A stretch of DNA of 64,000 bases from Flavobacteriales bacterium UBA6051. GTDB lineage: Bacteria; Bacteroidota; Bacteroidia; Flavobacteriales_D; Crocinitomicaceae. Both the position numbers and the translations under genes were made by a program. Location: contig DIYP01000016.1 in the NCBI GenBank assembly GCA_002427735.1, positions 668,115-732,114 of the forward strand, in the 5' to 3' direction. Below, piece after piece: positions 16,416 through 25,182 of the stretch. Position 1 is the stretch's first letter, and each line of letters opens with the position of its first letter. Below the pieces are notes generated by a model. It saw nothing but the letters and a program-made list of their open reading frames with translations. It did not search any database and had not been told where the DNA came from.

Positions 16416-18011
16416 ATGACTACAATTGAAGCTCGGACAGAGCTATCATTTATTAATATTGATCAATCTCAATATCGACAGCTCTTATATGCTTCGATGA
16501 GCACGACCAAAACCAAGTTTTGGAAGCATGCATTTGCGCGCTTGGAAGATTACGAACGTTTCGTTCCCGTTCTTCATGGAAAAAAACTCTGTGGCGATTC
16601 GGATTCATCACTTAAGAATAACTTCAGGCCTCAGCATAAAGGACTAAGACTCGATAGCATAGCTCCTGTCCTTATTCAGGTACTTGCAGATCACGATTAC
16701 CATACTGCCAATAGTAAGGTTGGTTATACTGAAGACGACCTTGCAAAGCTTTTCAACACCATTGACTTTCAACTCTTAATCAACCATGAGAGTAAATTTG
16801 GCGCCGAACTAAGAGATCAGTTCAACGAACTACTCGCAGAACTATGTGTAGATCATCCGTTCGGCAGTGTTACATTTAATGCAGATTGGAAACTACTCTT
16901 CAACGGAGAACTTAGAAACGTTGAATTATCATCAGATACTTCAAAAAACCCTCACGGCCTTGGCAAAGTAGATCCGAGACAAATAAAGAAGCTGAAGCGT
17001 TCAAAAAAAGGAATCGTCGCTTTTGATCTCATTACTATAGCTGGACTCACTATTTTTCTCGTCTTCTTTGTAAAAAGAATTTTTCCAAGTGATGCCGAAA
17101 GGTTAGCCATGATCGAGGCAATGCGCTTAGAGACTAAAGAGGAACTACAAGATCTTTACCTAGCAAGAAAATGGTCAGAGTTAGAGAGTGAAGCAAACGA
17201 AATACTCGATGATAAAGAATTAGAAGATATTGGACTTTTTTACCTTGGCATGACCCAAGCTGCGAAAAAACTCTCGAACAAGTCTCCTACGTATTACCTT
17301 TTTCAAATTGATACAGAAAGTGAGTTTTTTGAGCACAGCTTTATTAACCTACTCGATCACTACAATATAAAGTACTCTGGTGATCAAATCACTGACCAAA
17401 TGCAACCCGTCTTTGATCATCTCAAATCAAAGGGGCACTATCAAAGTGCTTTCTGGTTTTTCCTAAAAGTTAAAATTGCCTTGGAAAAAAATCGACCCAA
17501 CGATGATAAAAGAATGATTGATGCTAATCAAGCCTATCTTGATATTGACAATATATGGAGCGAAATTCAACGTTCTTTATCAGATGTTTACAATTTTAAA
17601 GAGCTCAAACCAAAATTTGGAGAAGGGCTACCCCTTGCCATTGAAGAGATTGATGAATACAACAAATCGTTCCCTTTTGAACGTCAGCAGAAAACGCAGG
17701 CACTAACTTTCTATGCTATCAACACTTTAAGGAGATTGAGCAGCGAAAATAGTTTAAGGGAAGAATGGTGGGACATACGCTTTAAGGAGTTCATGAAAAA
17801 CAACTCCATGGAATCTGTGAACAACGGTTTACTTGAGTTTAACTTCAAAATTGACGTCAATAATCCTATGAACAAAGAGTGGGAAAAACTATTCGAAGGA
17901 GAAGATCGCACTTGGTTTAAAACAATAAGTTCCGAAAGTGTAAAAAATATGTTGAACGATCCTTCACGAATAAAATCAGTTGAATCAAAAATTATTGAGA
18001 AAGATGATTAA
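16416..18011 (+). CDS. Large hypothetical protein with one central membrane span
   Basis: 531 residues from the ATG at 16416. Residues about 1-200 are soluble and helical (cytoplasmic by the positive-inside rule: KKLKRSKKG precedes the span), one membrane helix at about 203-224 (FDLITIAGLTIFLVFFVKRIF), then a 300-residue helical, possibly TPR-like, outer part. That topology resembles anti-sigma or transfer-regulator proteins, but no motif proves it. It is transcribed away from the mobilization operon. No family recognised. Confidence 0.65.
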   Translation: MTTIEARTELSFINIDQSQYRQLLYASMSTTKTKFWKHAFARLEDYERFVPVLHGKKLCGDSDSSLKNNFRPQHKGLRLDSIAPVLIQVLADHDYHTANSKVGYTEDDLAKLFNTIDFQLLINHESKFGAELRDQFNELLAELCVDHPFGSVTFNADWKLLFNGELRNVELSSDTSKNPHGLGKVDPRQIKKLKRSKKGIVAFDLITIAGLTIFLVFFVKRIFPSDAERLAMIEAMRLETKEELQDLYLARKWSELESEANEILDDKELEDIGLFYLGMTQAAKKLSNKSPTYYLFQIDTESEFFEHSFINLLDHYNIKYSGDQITDQMQPVFDHLKSKGHYQSAFWFFLKVKIALEKNRPNDDKRMIDANQAYLDIDNIWSEIQRSLSDVYNFKELKPKFGEGLPLAIEEIDEYNKSFPFERQQKTQALTFYAINTLRRLSSENSLREEWWDIRFKEFMKNNSMESVNNGLLEFNFKIDVNNPMNKEWEKLFEGEDRTWFKTISSESVKNMLNDPSRIKSVESKIIEKDD

Positions 18012-18107
18012 CAATGCGCTAATAAGATACCTAGGCAATAATCAGCACACACATGAGCAAAACAATGCAGAATTCGAAGACTGTTCTTTTAACCTAACAC
18101 CAATACA

Positions 18108-19094
18108 ATGAAATTACTATTACTGATATTATTCGCAATCTTAAGCCTGTTCTCTAATTCTCAGAACATAGATAAAGTTCTTTACGAAGACTGGAATGGT
18201 TCTTCTTGGACGAATTACTTAAGACAAAACTACACCTATGACGGAACGGGTTTTCTGATCAACGTATTATCTGAAGATTGGAATGGCAGTGATTGGCAGG
18301 ATATTAGGGAAATAAATTACACAAATGATAGTAATGGGAACCCGACAACAGTAATACATCAAAATTGGAACGGTAGCAACTGGGAAGATTCTCAGCGCAC
18401 AACATTCATATACAATCCGGATGGTGAACCATTGAGTCGAATTATTGAACTCTGGAATGGAGTGGGCTGGGACAATAGCTCGAAACTTGAATTCAGCTAT
18501 GATGGTGATGGTTACCTTACTTACCAGTCCTATAGTTCATGGAATGGAATAGATTGGAATATTGAAGAGCAAGTCAATTATACCAATGACATCAATGGGC
18601 TTGTTCAATCAGATATTACAGAAGCATGGAATGGGTCAAGCTGGCAAAATGCCAAGCAAACTCTTTATAACTATAATGGGAATAATGACCCAACGATAAT
18701 AGAGTATCAAATCTGGAATACATCATTATGGAATGACTACCAAAAATTAAACTACACCTATGATATCAATGGGTATCTAGTAGGTATTTTTTACGAATTC
18801 TGGAATGGCACTCAATGGCAGAACACAAACCTATTTGATTATACCAACGATCAGAATGGATTGCTTTTAGAAACTTTTAGGCAAACATGGAATGGTATGG
18901 ATTGGGATAACTCTCAAAAAATCATTTATACTTATCTTCCAACAGCTGGAATAGATCAACTAGAATCTCAACCCGCTGAACTACTCTACGTTTATGATTT
19001 GATGGGGCGAGAAGTATTAACGCCTCAAAAAAATCAAATCTATGTTTATAGATATTCGGACGGAAGCATAAGAAGGGTGCTTGAGGCTAAATAA
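18108..19094 (+). CDS. Exported WNG-repeat protein with short T9SS-like tail
   Basis: 328 residues. Signal peptide 1-18 (ending SNSQN), then about eight repeats of 31-32 residues containing WNGSxWQ...Y(T/N)YDxxGxL, similar to YD/RHS-type beta-hairpin repeats. The end (YVYDLMGREVLTP..IYVYRYSDGSIRR) is a shortened T9SS sorting tail; the same variant ends the endonuclease at 36371-37309. Likely a surface beta-structure. A truncated RHS gene lies next to it in convergent orientation. Confidence 0.8.
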   Translation: MKLLLLILFAILSLFSNSQNIDKVLYEDWNGSSWTNYLRQNYTYDGTGFLINVLSEDWNGSDWQDIREINYTNDSNGNPTTVIHQNWNGSNWEDSQRTTFIYNPDGEPLSRIIELWNGVGWDNSSKLEFSYDGDGYLTYQSYSSWNGIDWNIEEQVNYTNDINGLVQSDITEAWNGSSWQNAKQTLYNYNGNNDPTIIEYQIWNTSLWNDYQKLNYTYDINGYLVGIFYEFWNGTQWQNTNLFDYTNDQNGLLLETFRQTWNGMDWDNSQKIIYTYLPTAGIDQLESQPAELLYVYDLMGREVLTPQKNQIYVYRYSDGSIRRVLEAK

Positions 19095-19103
19095 AATGTT
19101 TGC

Positions 19104-19631
19104 CTAAACACCCTTATGAACCTTGCCATTAATTGATACACCTATGTGTTTCGGTTTTCTTTGGAAATAGAGCGTATGACACTTGTCATCCTCGTACTCT
19201 ATGCGCAAATAACCACGCCTTAACTCTGGATAATAATTATGGTACTGAAGAGGCATATCTGTCGCTAAAGAAATTAGGTACTCATATGGAACTAACTTTA
19301 TAGGATCAAGTTTAGACTCTTCAACGCTTACATTTTCGATTTTTCGATTTTCATAAGGCAGTGGCGCCTCTTCCAACCCTTCCAACTCTACATGGTCAAT
19401 CACCTTATTCCCGCTAAATTGATAAGGTGTATACCAGGGATACTTCCGAGCCAAGGGATCAATAGCAAAGAACCTCCCAATCCTCGGGTCATGCATACGG
19501 TACTTGTAATTCACGCTGTTTCCTTCACCCTTTACTTCATTATCCACCTCTTGCCCCTGGAAACCGTATCTGTAGTCCCCGCTATTTCCATTGCGCCCTG
19601 GCATCTGCATGCCGTAGACAAAGACACCTGT
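19104..19631 (-). pseudogene. RHS-repeat core, 3' fragment
   Basis: About 175 codons: VYGMQMPGR...DYRYGFQGQE, then YKYRMHDPRIGRFFAIDPL, YPWYTPYQFSGNKVIDHVEL, the hallmark RHS-associated core, followed by a 90-residue variable tail that in full proteins is often a toxin. The reading frame is cut at its 5' side by the IS1-family element. No remaining upstream part is visible beyond the IS, so the rest was lost or has moved. The tail domain is not recognised. Confidence 0.8.
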
Positions 19632-20340
19632 GCATTTTTAACTCCAGAAGTAGATTTTTAGCATCGCAGAAAGAACAACCAAACTTTTAGAATAAGCAAT
19701 TGTTCTTCTGTTCAATCGTTTGAGATGTGTTCTTAATGTCAGGTTCTTACGTTCGATATAATTGATTCCCCTTCTTTTAACATGATGTAGCTCTTTCGGA
19801 ATGAGTGTTGGATACAAAGGACATTTATCCGTTCTGATTTGTTTTGGATTTGAAAGTAATAATGAATTAACCACAATTCTCAAAGTGGTCTTGTTTCTAC
19901 GCCCAACTGAATAACCTACAACATCACGCGTTTTTCTATCCAGTGCATACTTAATACAAATTCGATAATCCTCGTTACCAATATAGGTCATCATCTCATC
20001 TACTTCGTATTCACGCCCGAATAAAATTGGTGGCTTTTTGATTGAATCAGCAATTTTCAAAATCTTGCTCGTGACAGAATTTTTCGAAATCATCAGTAGC
20101 CTTGAAATACTATTCGTACCACATCCTTCTTTCAATAAATTCACAATCGCCTCATTTACCCCTAACTCACATCCATGATTCGAATATTCTTCAACAAAGC
20201 TTTCCTTGCATTCTTTACAATAAAAGCGCTGTTTCCCGTTTGATTTTACTATCCCATTTTCACGGAATACTTTTTACACTTTCTACAATTCACTCATCAC
20301 ACTTTTGATATACGTACTACGAACTTTCGAGTTTTAAGAC
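19632..20340 (-). mobile_element. IS1-family insertion sequence (boundaries approximate)
   Basis: About 700 bp, usual for IS1. The left end near 19632 (TTTAACTCCAGAAGTAG) and the right end near 20340 read inward (TAAAACTCGAAAGTTCG) share AACTCnAnAAGT, a weak terminal inverted repeat. It cuts an RHS gene. I could not define a target duplication. Confidence 0.6.
19638..20293 (-). pseudogene. IS1-family transposase with frameshift
   Basis: The C-terminal 168 codons carry the DDE core: VDEMMTYIG, RTDKCPLYP and NYIERKNLTLRTHLKRL. Upstream in the same frame come QRFYCKECKESF and HGCELGVNEAIVNLL (zinc-finger and HTH part). The first zinc cysteines (NCRKCKK, from a GTG at 20293) are in a different frame that hits TAG at once. 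IS1 normally uses a programmed frameshift later, between InsA and InsB, so this looks like decay, although an internal start is possible. Confidence 0.75.
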
Positions 20341-20359
20341 GATTTAAAGCACGAAAAAA

Positions 20360-20379
20360 GGGTAGCCTTAAGACTACCC
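20360..20379 (-). terminator. Terminator-like hairpin
   Basis: GGGTAG / CTACCC with an 8-base loop; on the minus strand it is followed by TTTTTT. No intact gene ends into it from the right, so it may be left from the lost RHS region. Confidence 0.5.
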
Positions 20380-20399
20380 TCATTTCAAATTTTATTTCT

Positions 20400-20670
20400 T
20401 ATCTATTATTTTAATTCATTTTCAATGAGTTACATTTTATTCTTTGCGCTATCACACTTTTGATACACTACCAACAAGCAAGGATTAGTAGCTGTTGAAC
20501 AGGACGAAAATGCCCGAACGCATACCGATAATGGAACACCGAGTCCTTTCTACCAGGTTCAGTTACAGCATGTATTGCATATAACGCCTCGACCAGGAGC
20601 CCTGCTTCTCAGTTGTGGTTGTCCAACCCGTGGCTTTTAGTTGATTTCATATACATTATTGTGCGCAATA
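20400..20670. other. Gene-poor segment with repeats
   Basis: Holds the 15-bp sequence ATCACACTTTTGATA (20451-20465), a direct copy of one inside the IS (20296-20310), and the palindrome GGTTG-TC-CAACC (20617-20628). Inverted GTTA / TAAC pairs around 20570-20590 recall attC-like sites. No gene seen. Confidence 0.35.
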
Positions 20671-21858
20671 TTATTTCAACCATTTATTCATCTGTTCTTT
20701 CATTCTTTCATAATCATTACAATCAAAGCTACGGAATTCATCATAATCTTTTTTCTCATCATTTGGAGAATATTTTTCACTATAATATGTATTCCCATTA
20801 ATAATATCAACTCGTTTTATATATTCTTTTGCAAATTCTAAATCTACAATATTTGGAAGCCCACGAGTGCAAGAAAACTTATAAAAGGGCAGGTAAAAAA
20901 TGAGACCATCTATAACGTCTTGATATTTTATGTCTTGTTTGTAGGTATAGTCAAAGTCCGTTAATCCAAAAGGAGAGTTTTCTATATTAAAGCCAATTGT
21001 TTTCTTTCCAGTTATTTCATAAGCGGCATCCCATTTTCCTTCATTTGTTAATTCTATTTGATGTTCAGGCATCCATTTTGACCATTCGGGAGGTAACCAT
21101 TTATACCAATTAAAAGCAATAATTTTTACATTATTTCCATATTGTTCTTTAATGAAACTCCCAGTTTTTTTGACTCTTTTATCTTTATATACAATGTTTA
21201 AGTTAGTGGCGTGAGGTCTGCTTTGAATCAATAATGCTTTTTTATATCCATTAATTGGATTTTGCTGTTCATATAGTTGCATAAAATTATAAGCCATAAT
21301 ACTGTCTCTAGTGCTTAACCCTTTTAAATTACTTTTCTTAAAGTCAGTATATTTTTCGTGAGTCATTTCTTTCCATTCAAAGGCACAGTCTGTTAATCCA
21401 ATAGTAATCTTCTTATCGTTGTCGAGACTTTTGTTTATTTCATAAATTCCTTTTAGGTACTTTACCATATTGTATTTATCCCAAAGTGGGTTAAAATCAA
21501 GTTCTCGATAAAGGCTTACAAAATCCTTTTCAAATTCTTTGTTGTCTTTATAATTTCCTTTTATGACATTATTAGCCCATTTTGTATGATTAATAACCCC
21601 AACTTCTGTATAAACGTGTCCAATATTTTCAATAAATCGTTCATCTCCAATAATTTCAAGGATTAGGTCATATTGAGTAGTATCTCTATGGTCTCTTTCT
21701 CCTAAAATTATTATGTCATTATTCTCAAACAGTTCAAAAATGTAATCTTTTGGGGATTGATTTTGATTTTCAAGAAATTCTGAATAATGAATTATTTTAG
21801 ATTGACAAAACCCTAAAGAATAACCGAAAAGTATGATTATTAATAAAATATTTTTCAT
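20671..21858 (-). CDS. Exported ChaN/erythromycin-esterase-like hydrolase
   Basis: 395 residues. Signal peptide 1-18 (YSLGFCQ). Then IIILGERDHRDTTQYDLILEII (about 49-70) and YTEVG (about 84): the GExHxxxxxY...E arrangement of the EreA/ChaN/Tiki superfamily. Later HAT and NWYKWL could add further metal ligands. In the superfamily members cleave lactones or peptides, or bind haem; the substrate is not evident. AT-rich, alone, flanked by repeat-rich spacers, as expected of a mobile gene cassette. Confidence 0.6.
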   Translation of the reverse strand: MKNILLIIILFGYSLGFCQSKIIHYSEFLENQNQSPKDYIFELFENNDIIILGERDHRDTTQYDLILEIIGDERFIENIGHVYTEVGVINHTKWANNVIKGNYKDNKEFEKDFVSLYRELDFNPLWDKYNMVKYLKGIYEINKSLDNDKKITIGLTDCAFEWKEMTHEKYTDFKKSNLKGLSTRDSIMAYNFMQLYEQQNPINGYKKALLIQSRPHATNLNIVYKDKRVKKTGSFIKEQYGNNVKIIAFNWYKWLPPEWSKWMPEHQIELTNEGKWDAAYEITGKKTIGFNIENSPFGLTDFDYTYKQDIKYQDVIDGLIFYLPFYKFSCTRGLPNIVDLEFAKEYIKRVDIINGNTYYSEKYSPNDEKKDYDEFRSFDCNDYERMKEQMNKWLK

Positions 21859-21992
21859 TAAGCTTTTTAATTAAGCACAGTGTTTCTAAGCTATGCGCAG
21901 TACGACCTAAAAACTTAGATTGTTTTTTCGAAGATAAGGAAAAGTGATTAAGCTTTTGAGTATAGATTTGTTAACCCATAAGTGATCTTTTC

Positions 21993-22056
21993 GAAGTAGT
22001 TGCCCGTATTATCGCATAGGTTGTATTATGCACATCATTAAATCGGGTTTTACTTC
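21993..22056. repeat. Nested inverted repeat, attC-like
   Basis: Three pairing segments in register: GAAGTA / TACTTC, CCCG / CGGG and GCATA / TATGC, spanning 64 bp with unpaired spacers. This resembles the folded single strand of integron attC sites, but no integrase gene is in the window. The rest of 21859-22374 shows no gene. Confidence 0.45.
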
Positions 22057-22374
22057 TAATGTTTCTTCTAACCTTTATTGATACTTCAGAAAACGTTTGT
22101 TAAAAGAATTTTCCTTTTTCTTTCGTGAACTATTTGTTTGAAAGGTTGTATATAACGAGGTGGGCCCATAACGAAATATAGTAATCATCACATCGTTCTT
22201 GTTTAGACAGCACATTTCAATTAGCTTTATAGTGCAAATGTTGTAATTCGCATTTAAACCTACGTAAACTGGCATCGAACACTAGCTAGAATTTGACTTT
22301 AAAGAAGAGTTACAATGCAAAGGATTAGTTAGAAACCATATTCTGTAATTCTATACAATTTAAACTTTTGTTAA

Positions 22375-23562
22375 ATGAAATTATTGATTCTTATTTTGTC
22401 ACTAACAAATCTCTGTATTGCTCAAAAGCAAGTTGATTATATCAGCTTCGATTCTACCCAACAATACTCAAAGATCAATTATTTACAAGGGAGTTGGAAA
22501 ATAGACAAATTAATAACTCAAAAACCGGCAAAGGAGTATATTTTGTCTAAAAGAGATGAAAGCAAAGGAAATCAATACGGTAACAATATAACTTTCAAAC
22601 CGGATGGAACCTTTTTTAGTGATTATAGTGCACCCTGCGGAAATGACTGTTTTGGATCGTCTACTGGAAAGTACAAGATTATTAATGAATCGTATATCTG
22701 TATACTTTTAGAACACGAATGGCGTCATGGGAATTGTGATTTTTCTGATCTTGACTCTACTAACAAAATTTCAGCATATGATAAAAAACTACGTTTAGAT
22801 TTGGGTGTGTTTCGAGTCTATAAAGATTCAGGGAGGATACAACTATTTAATAGTGATGGCAATCCTAAGGAAGACAAAAAAAAACTTGAGTACATAGAAA
22901 TGTTAACACAGAAGTCAGAAGAAATTTCGAATTGTTTCCCATCATCCCATCGTTATTTAAATTGGCATGAAATGATTGATTCCAATAGTCAGACGAAAGT
23001 GACGGATGTTGTAAATTTTATTACAAATAAACTTGCAATAGACGATTACCAAGTTCTTTCGGACAGGGATTTTGGGAATGAGCATCTAATTTTATTAAAA
23101 ATTAAAAATGAATTCCGTTATATCTTGTTTAAAAACAGTAGTATTCGAAACAAAGCTTTTGAGGTAGCTCTATATGAGAATAGCTTTTTCGAAAACCTTG
23201 AGAATTTTGCGAGTAAAATCGATAAAAACAGAACCCTCAAGAAAAAAGTCATCAAAGAACGGGAATATAACAGTCACAACTCTCAATTAAAAAACACCAT
23301 TAGTCTTTTTTCAAAAAATGGCGAACCTCAAAAACTGATTTATGATATTTACAACGGTCTTGGCTATTTTAAAATGATCTTTTATATTGACGATGGAAAG
23401 CCCACTATTGTCAAAATAGAAAATGAGAAAAGCGGAAATTTCACTTACTATGTTTATTCAGAACTGTCACAAGGAGCTGTGATGAAGCCAATTGTTGAGG
23501 GGTGGACTTTTTCTGGTGTTAATCAAGTGTATTACCGTATTATCGAGTTGATAAAAGAGTAA
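22375..23562 (+). CDS. Exported hypothetical protein, lipocalin-like N-terminal part
   Basis: 395 residues. Signal peptide 1-16 (LTNLCIAQ). About residues 35-130 follow the Bacteroidota lipocalin-like pattern LQGSWKIDKLI...ITFKPDGTFFSDYS...GKYKIINESYICI. The remainder, about 170-395, contains a second alpha/beta region. Predicted periplasmic or surface. A strong bidirectional terminator begins 24 bp past the stop. No precise function. Confidence 0.65.
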   Translation: MKLLILILSLTNLCIAQKQVDYISFDSTQQYSKINYLQGSWKIDKLITQKPAKEYILSKRDESKGNQYGNNITFKPDGTFFSDYSAPCGNDCFGSSTGKYKIINESYICILLEHEWRHGNCDFSDLDSTNKISAYDKKLRLDLGVFRVYKDSGRIQLFNSDGNPKEDKKKLEYIEMLTQKSEEISNCFPSSHRYLNWHEMIDSNSQTKVTDVVNFITNKLAIDDYQVLSDRDFGNEHLILLKIKNEFRYILFKNSSIRNKAFEVALYENSFFENLENFASKIDKNRTLKKKVIKEREYNSHNSQLKNTISLFSKNGEPQKLIYDIYNGLGYFKMIFYIDDGKPTIVKIENEKSGNFTYYVYSELSQGAVMKPIVEGWTFSGVNQVYYRIIELIKE

Positions 23563-23585
23563 AACAAAAATGGACATCTTAAGAG

Positions 23586-23618
23586 ATTATAGAGGAGCTC
23601 TTTTCGCTCCTCTATAAT
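23586..23618. terminator. Strong bidirectional terminator
   Basis: 13-bp perfect stem ATTATAGAGGAGC / GCTCCTCTATAAT with a 7-base loop, followed by TTAATT. It serves the rightward gene ending at 23562. Confidence 0.85.
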
Positions 23619-23626
23619 TTAATTCT

Positions 23627-23752
23627 TCAAATCTTCTCAAACCAATCTCCCAAAATCTTTAAGTCAAACAGTACTTCTTCAAACTGCTTCTCAATTTCTT
23701 GATCAGAAACATAAACTATAGAATCTTGCGCAGCTGTGCTTTCAAATGCCAA
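23627..23752 (-). pseudogene. 3' fragment of an unknown gene (VLFDLKILGDW)
   Basis: About 41 codons ending FEEVLFDLKILGDWFEKI and a TGA, with a stop directly upstream and no start. A related fragment (HFKDVLFDIKILADWMDEK) is at 57547-57640. Both lie convergent to, and just behind the terminator of, a rightward exported-protein gene, so both are likely the ends of one decayed gene family. Confidence 0.55.
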
Positions 23753-23772
23753 TCATGGTTCAACTACAAGAA

Positions 23773-23799
23773 GTATTGTTTCCTTTATGGAAACAATAC
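23773..23799. repeat. 11-bp inverted repeat
   Basis: GTATTGTTTCC, TTTAT, GGAAACAATAC. No poly-T follows. May be an IS remnant end or operator. Other contents of 23800-24090: a short hydrophobic open frame (SKLIRIELIAVIIIL...) too small to call. Confidence 0.5.
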
Positions 23800-24093
23800 G
23801 TAGTATCCAACAGACATCTTAACTGCCTTTTAAAAATTGATTAAATAGGTTATAAGGCGTTAGAAATACCTTAGGATTGTTTTAACATAAGTAAACTTAT
23901 ACGAATAGAGTTAATCGCTGTGATCATTATTCTTACTGTCATCATATCTGGAGTAGTAATGCCACAAGGATTCTTGGATGCCTTGTCATGCCTTGTCCTT
24001 CAACGCAGTCGATGAATGGGCGGATTGCTCTAATAACCAGGGCGCAAAAACAAGTCCTAGCTCACTGAACCTACCCGGAAAGCGTTGTGTATT

Positions 24094-24219
24094 CATCAAC
24101 AATACGTGAAAAAAGGTAATCAATTGATCGAAGTGAAAAACATTCGTTCAGGAACCTATCTTTTAGAAGTTACGAATGGGAATGACATGTACCGAGAAAA
24201 GGCCTCTATCATGAAGTAG
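24094..24219 (+). pseudogene. Orphan T9SS sorting-tail fragment
   Basis: In frame from about 24094 to the TAG at 24217: QQYVKKGNQLIEVKNIRSG then TYLLEVTNGNDMYREKASIMK, the C-terminal strand pattern of a type A sorting domain. Nothing coding for the rest of an exported protein remains upstream, so it is a relic. Confidence 0.7.
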
Positions 24220-24239
24220 TAGGATATGAATGGCGGGAA

Positions 24240-25181
24240 TTATGGAATTTCCGCCATTCCTTTTACAAACTCACGGGAATACCAATCCTGCCCTATAGTG
24301 TTGAAGTGAATTCCGTCATTAAAAAACAATGCTTCCGAATCTTTTGATACCATATCAGTGTGGATGAGATATCTAGTTGATCCAATTACTTCATTTAGGC
24401 GGTCAATAAAATCATTCTGGACTTCTTCGCAGTTCCCCTTAAAATCATTTCTCCAATCGGAACGTTTTGGCGTATTCACAAGAATAACCTTGACTCTTCT
24501 CTTTTTGAAGAAGTTGAGTATTTCTTTAAGATGTTTAAATTGAATCTCGGAAAAAGAAAAGATGTTATGAATAAACCACTCATTCACTGATTCATCAAAA
24601 TTTTTTGGTTTTTTCTCTAGTCTTCCGCTTCCATAGAATTCCGGTATATCAAGCTCCCTATCAAAAGCTTCCGTATCACACAATATTCTTTTGTACAAAG
24701 GAACACCAATAAGTTCATTAAAGGTGATTTCTTTTTCTGAAGTGTTTCGTAGATACAGTGACTGGAAAGGATTCAGATCATACATAAGCACGGTATTATG
24801 CTCATAGTACTTTTGTGAGTACGTCCAGCTATCAATTCCCATAACAACCAAAGAAACACTATCAAAGAAACCTTGAGGCAAATCCTGTAGAAGCTGATAT
24901 GTTTGAATAGCAGTTCTGCTATTTTTCGCCAAGTTAATAACTTGCCCCTCTTCATACCCTAGGTCTTCCGAGACAATATTAGCATTAAGTCCATATTTTA
25001 TCGTACTGCTTCCAAGGAGTAATACTTTTGGGGAATGAGGAAGCTTCTCGAGCCATGAATAATTGAAGTCATACAAGTCAACATGTTTTATGTTCTCTTG
25101 CATATAGAACTTCAAAAAGAAAAAACTCAATAAAAGAGGCACAAAAGCAAACAACAAAGATGAAACGATAAACTTTCTCAT
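24240..25181 (-). CDS. SGNH-fold hydrolase/acyltransferase partner of MBOAT
   Basis: 313 residues from the ATG at 25181, which follows the MBOAT stop by 1 bp (an ATG at 25217 would overlap by 35 bp). One N-terminal membrane anchor (about 3-23), then periplasmic domain: block I VLLLGSSTIKYGL with the nucleophile Ser, and block V DGIHFN with the Asp-x-x-His. In AlgX/DltD/PatB-like systems such proteins take acyl groups brought through the membrane by the MBOAT and put them on a polysaccharide or other surface polymer. The polymer is not identified here. Confidence 0.85.
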   Translation of the reverse strand: MRKFIVSSLLFAFVPLLLSFFFLKFYMQENIKHVDLYDFNYSWLEKLPHSPKVLLLGSSTIKYGLNANIVSEDLGYEEGQVINLAKNSRTAIQTYQLLQDLPQGFFDSVSLVVMGIDSWTYSQKYYEHNTVLMYDLNPFQSLYLRNTSEKEITFNELIGVPLYKRILCDTEAFDRELDIPEFYGSGRLEKKPKNFDESVNEWFIHNIFSFSEIQFKHLKEILNFFKKRRVKVILVNTPKRSDWRNDFKGNCEEVQNDFIDRLNEVIGSTRYLIHTDMVSKDSEALFFNDGIHFNTIGQDWYSREFVKGMAEIP

Positions 25182-25182
25182 G

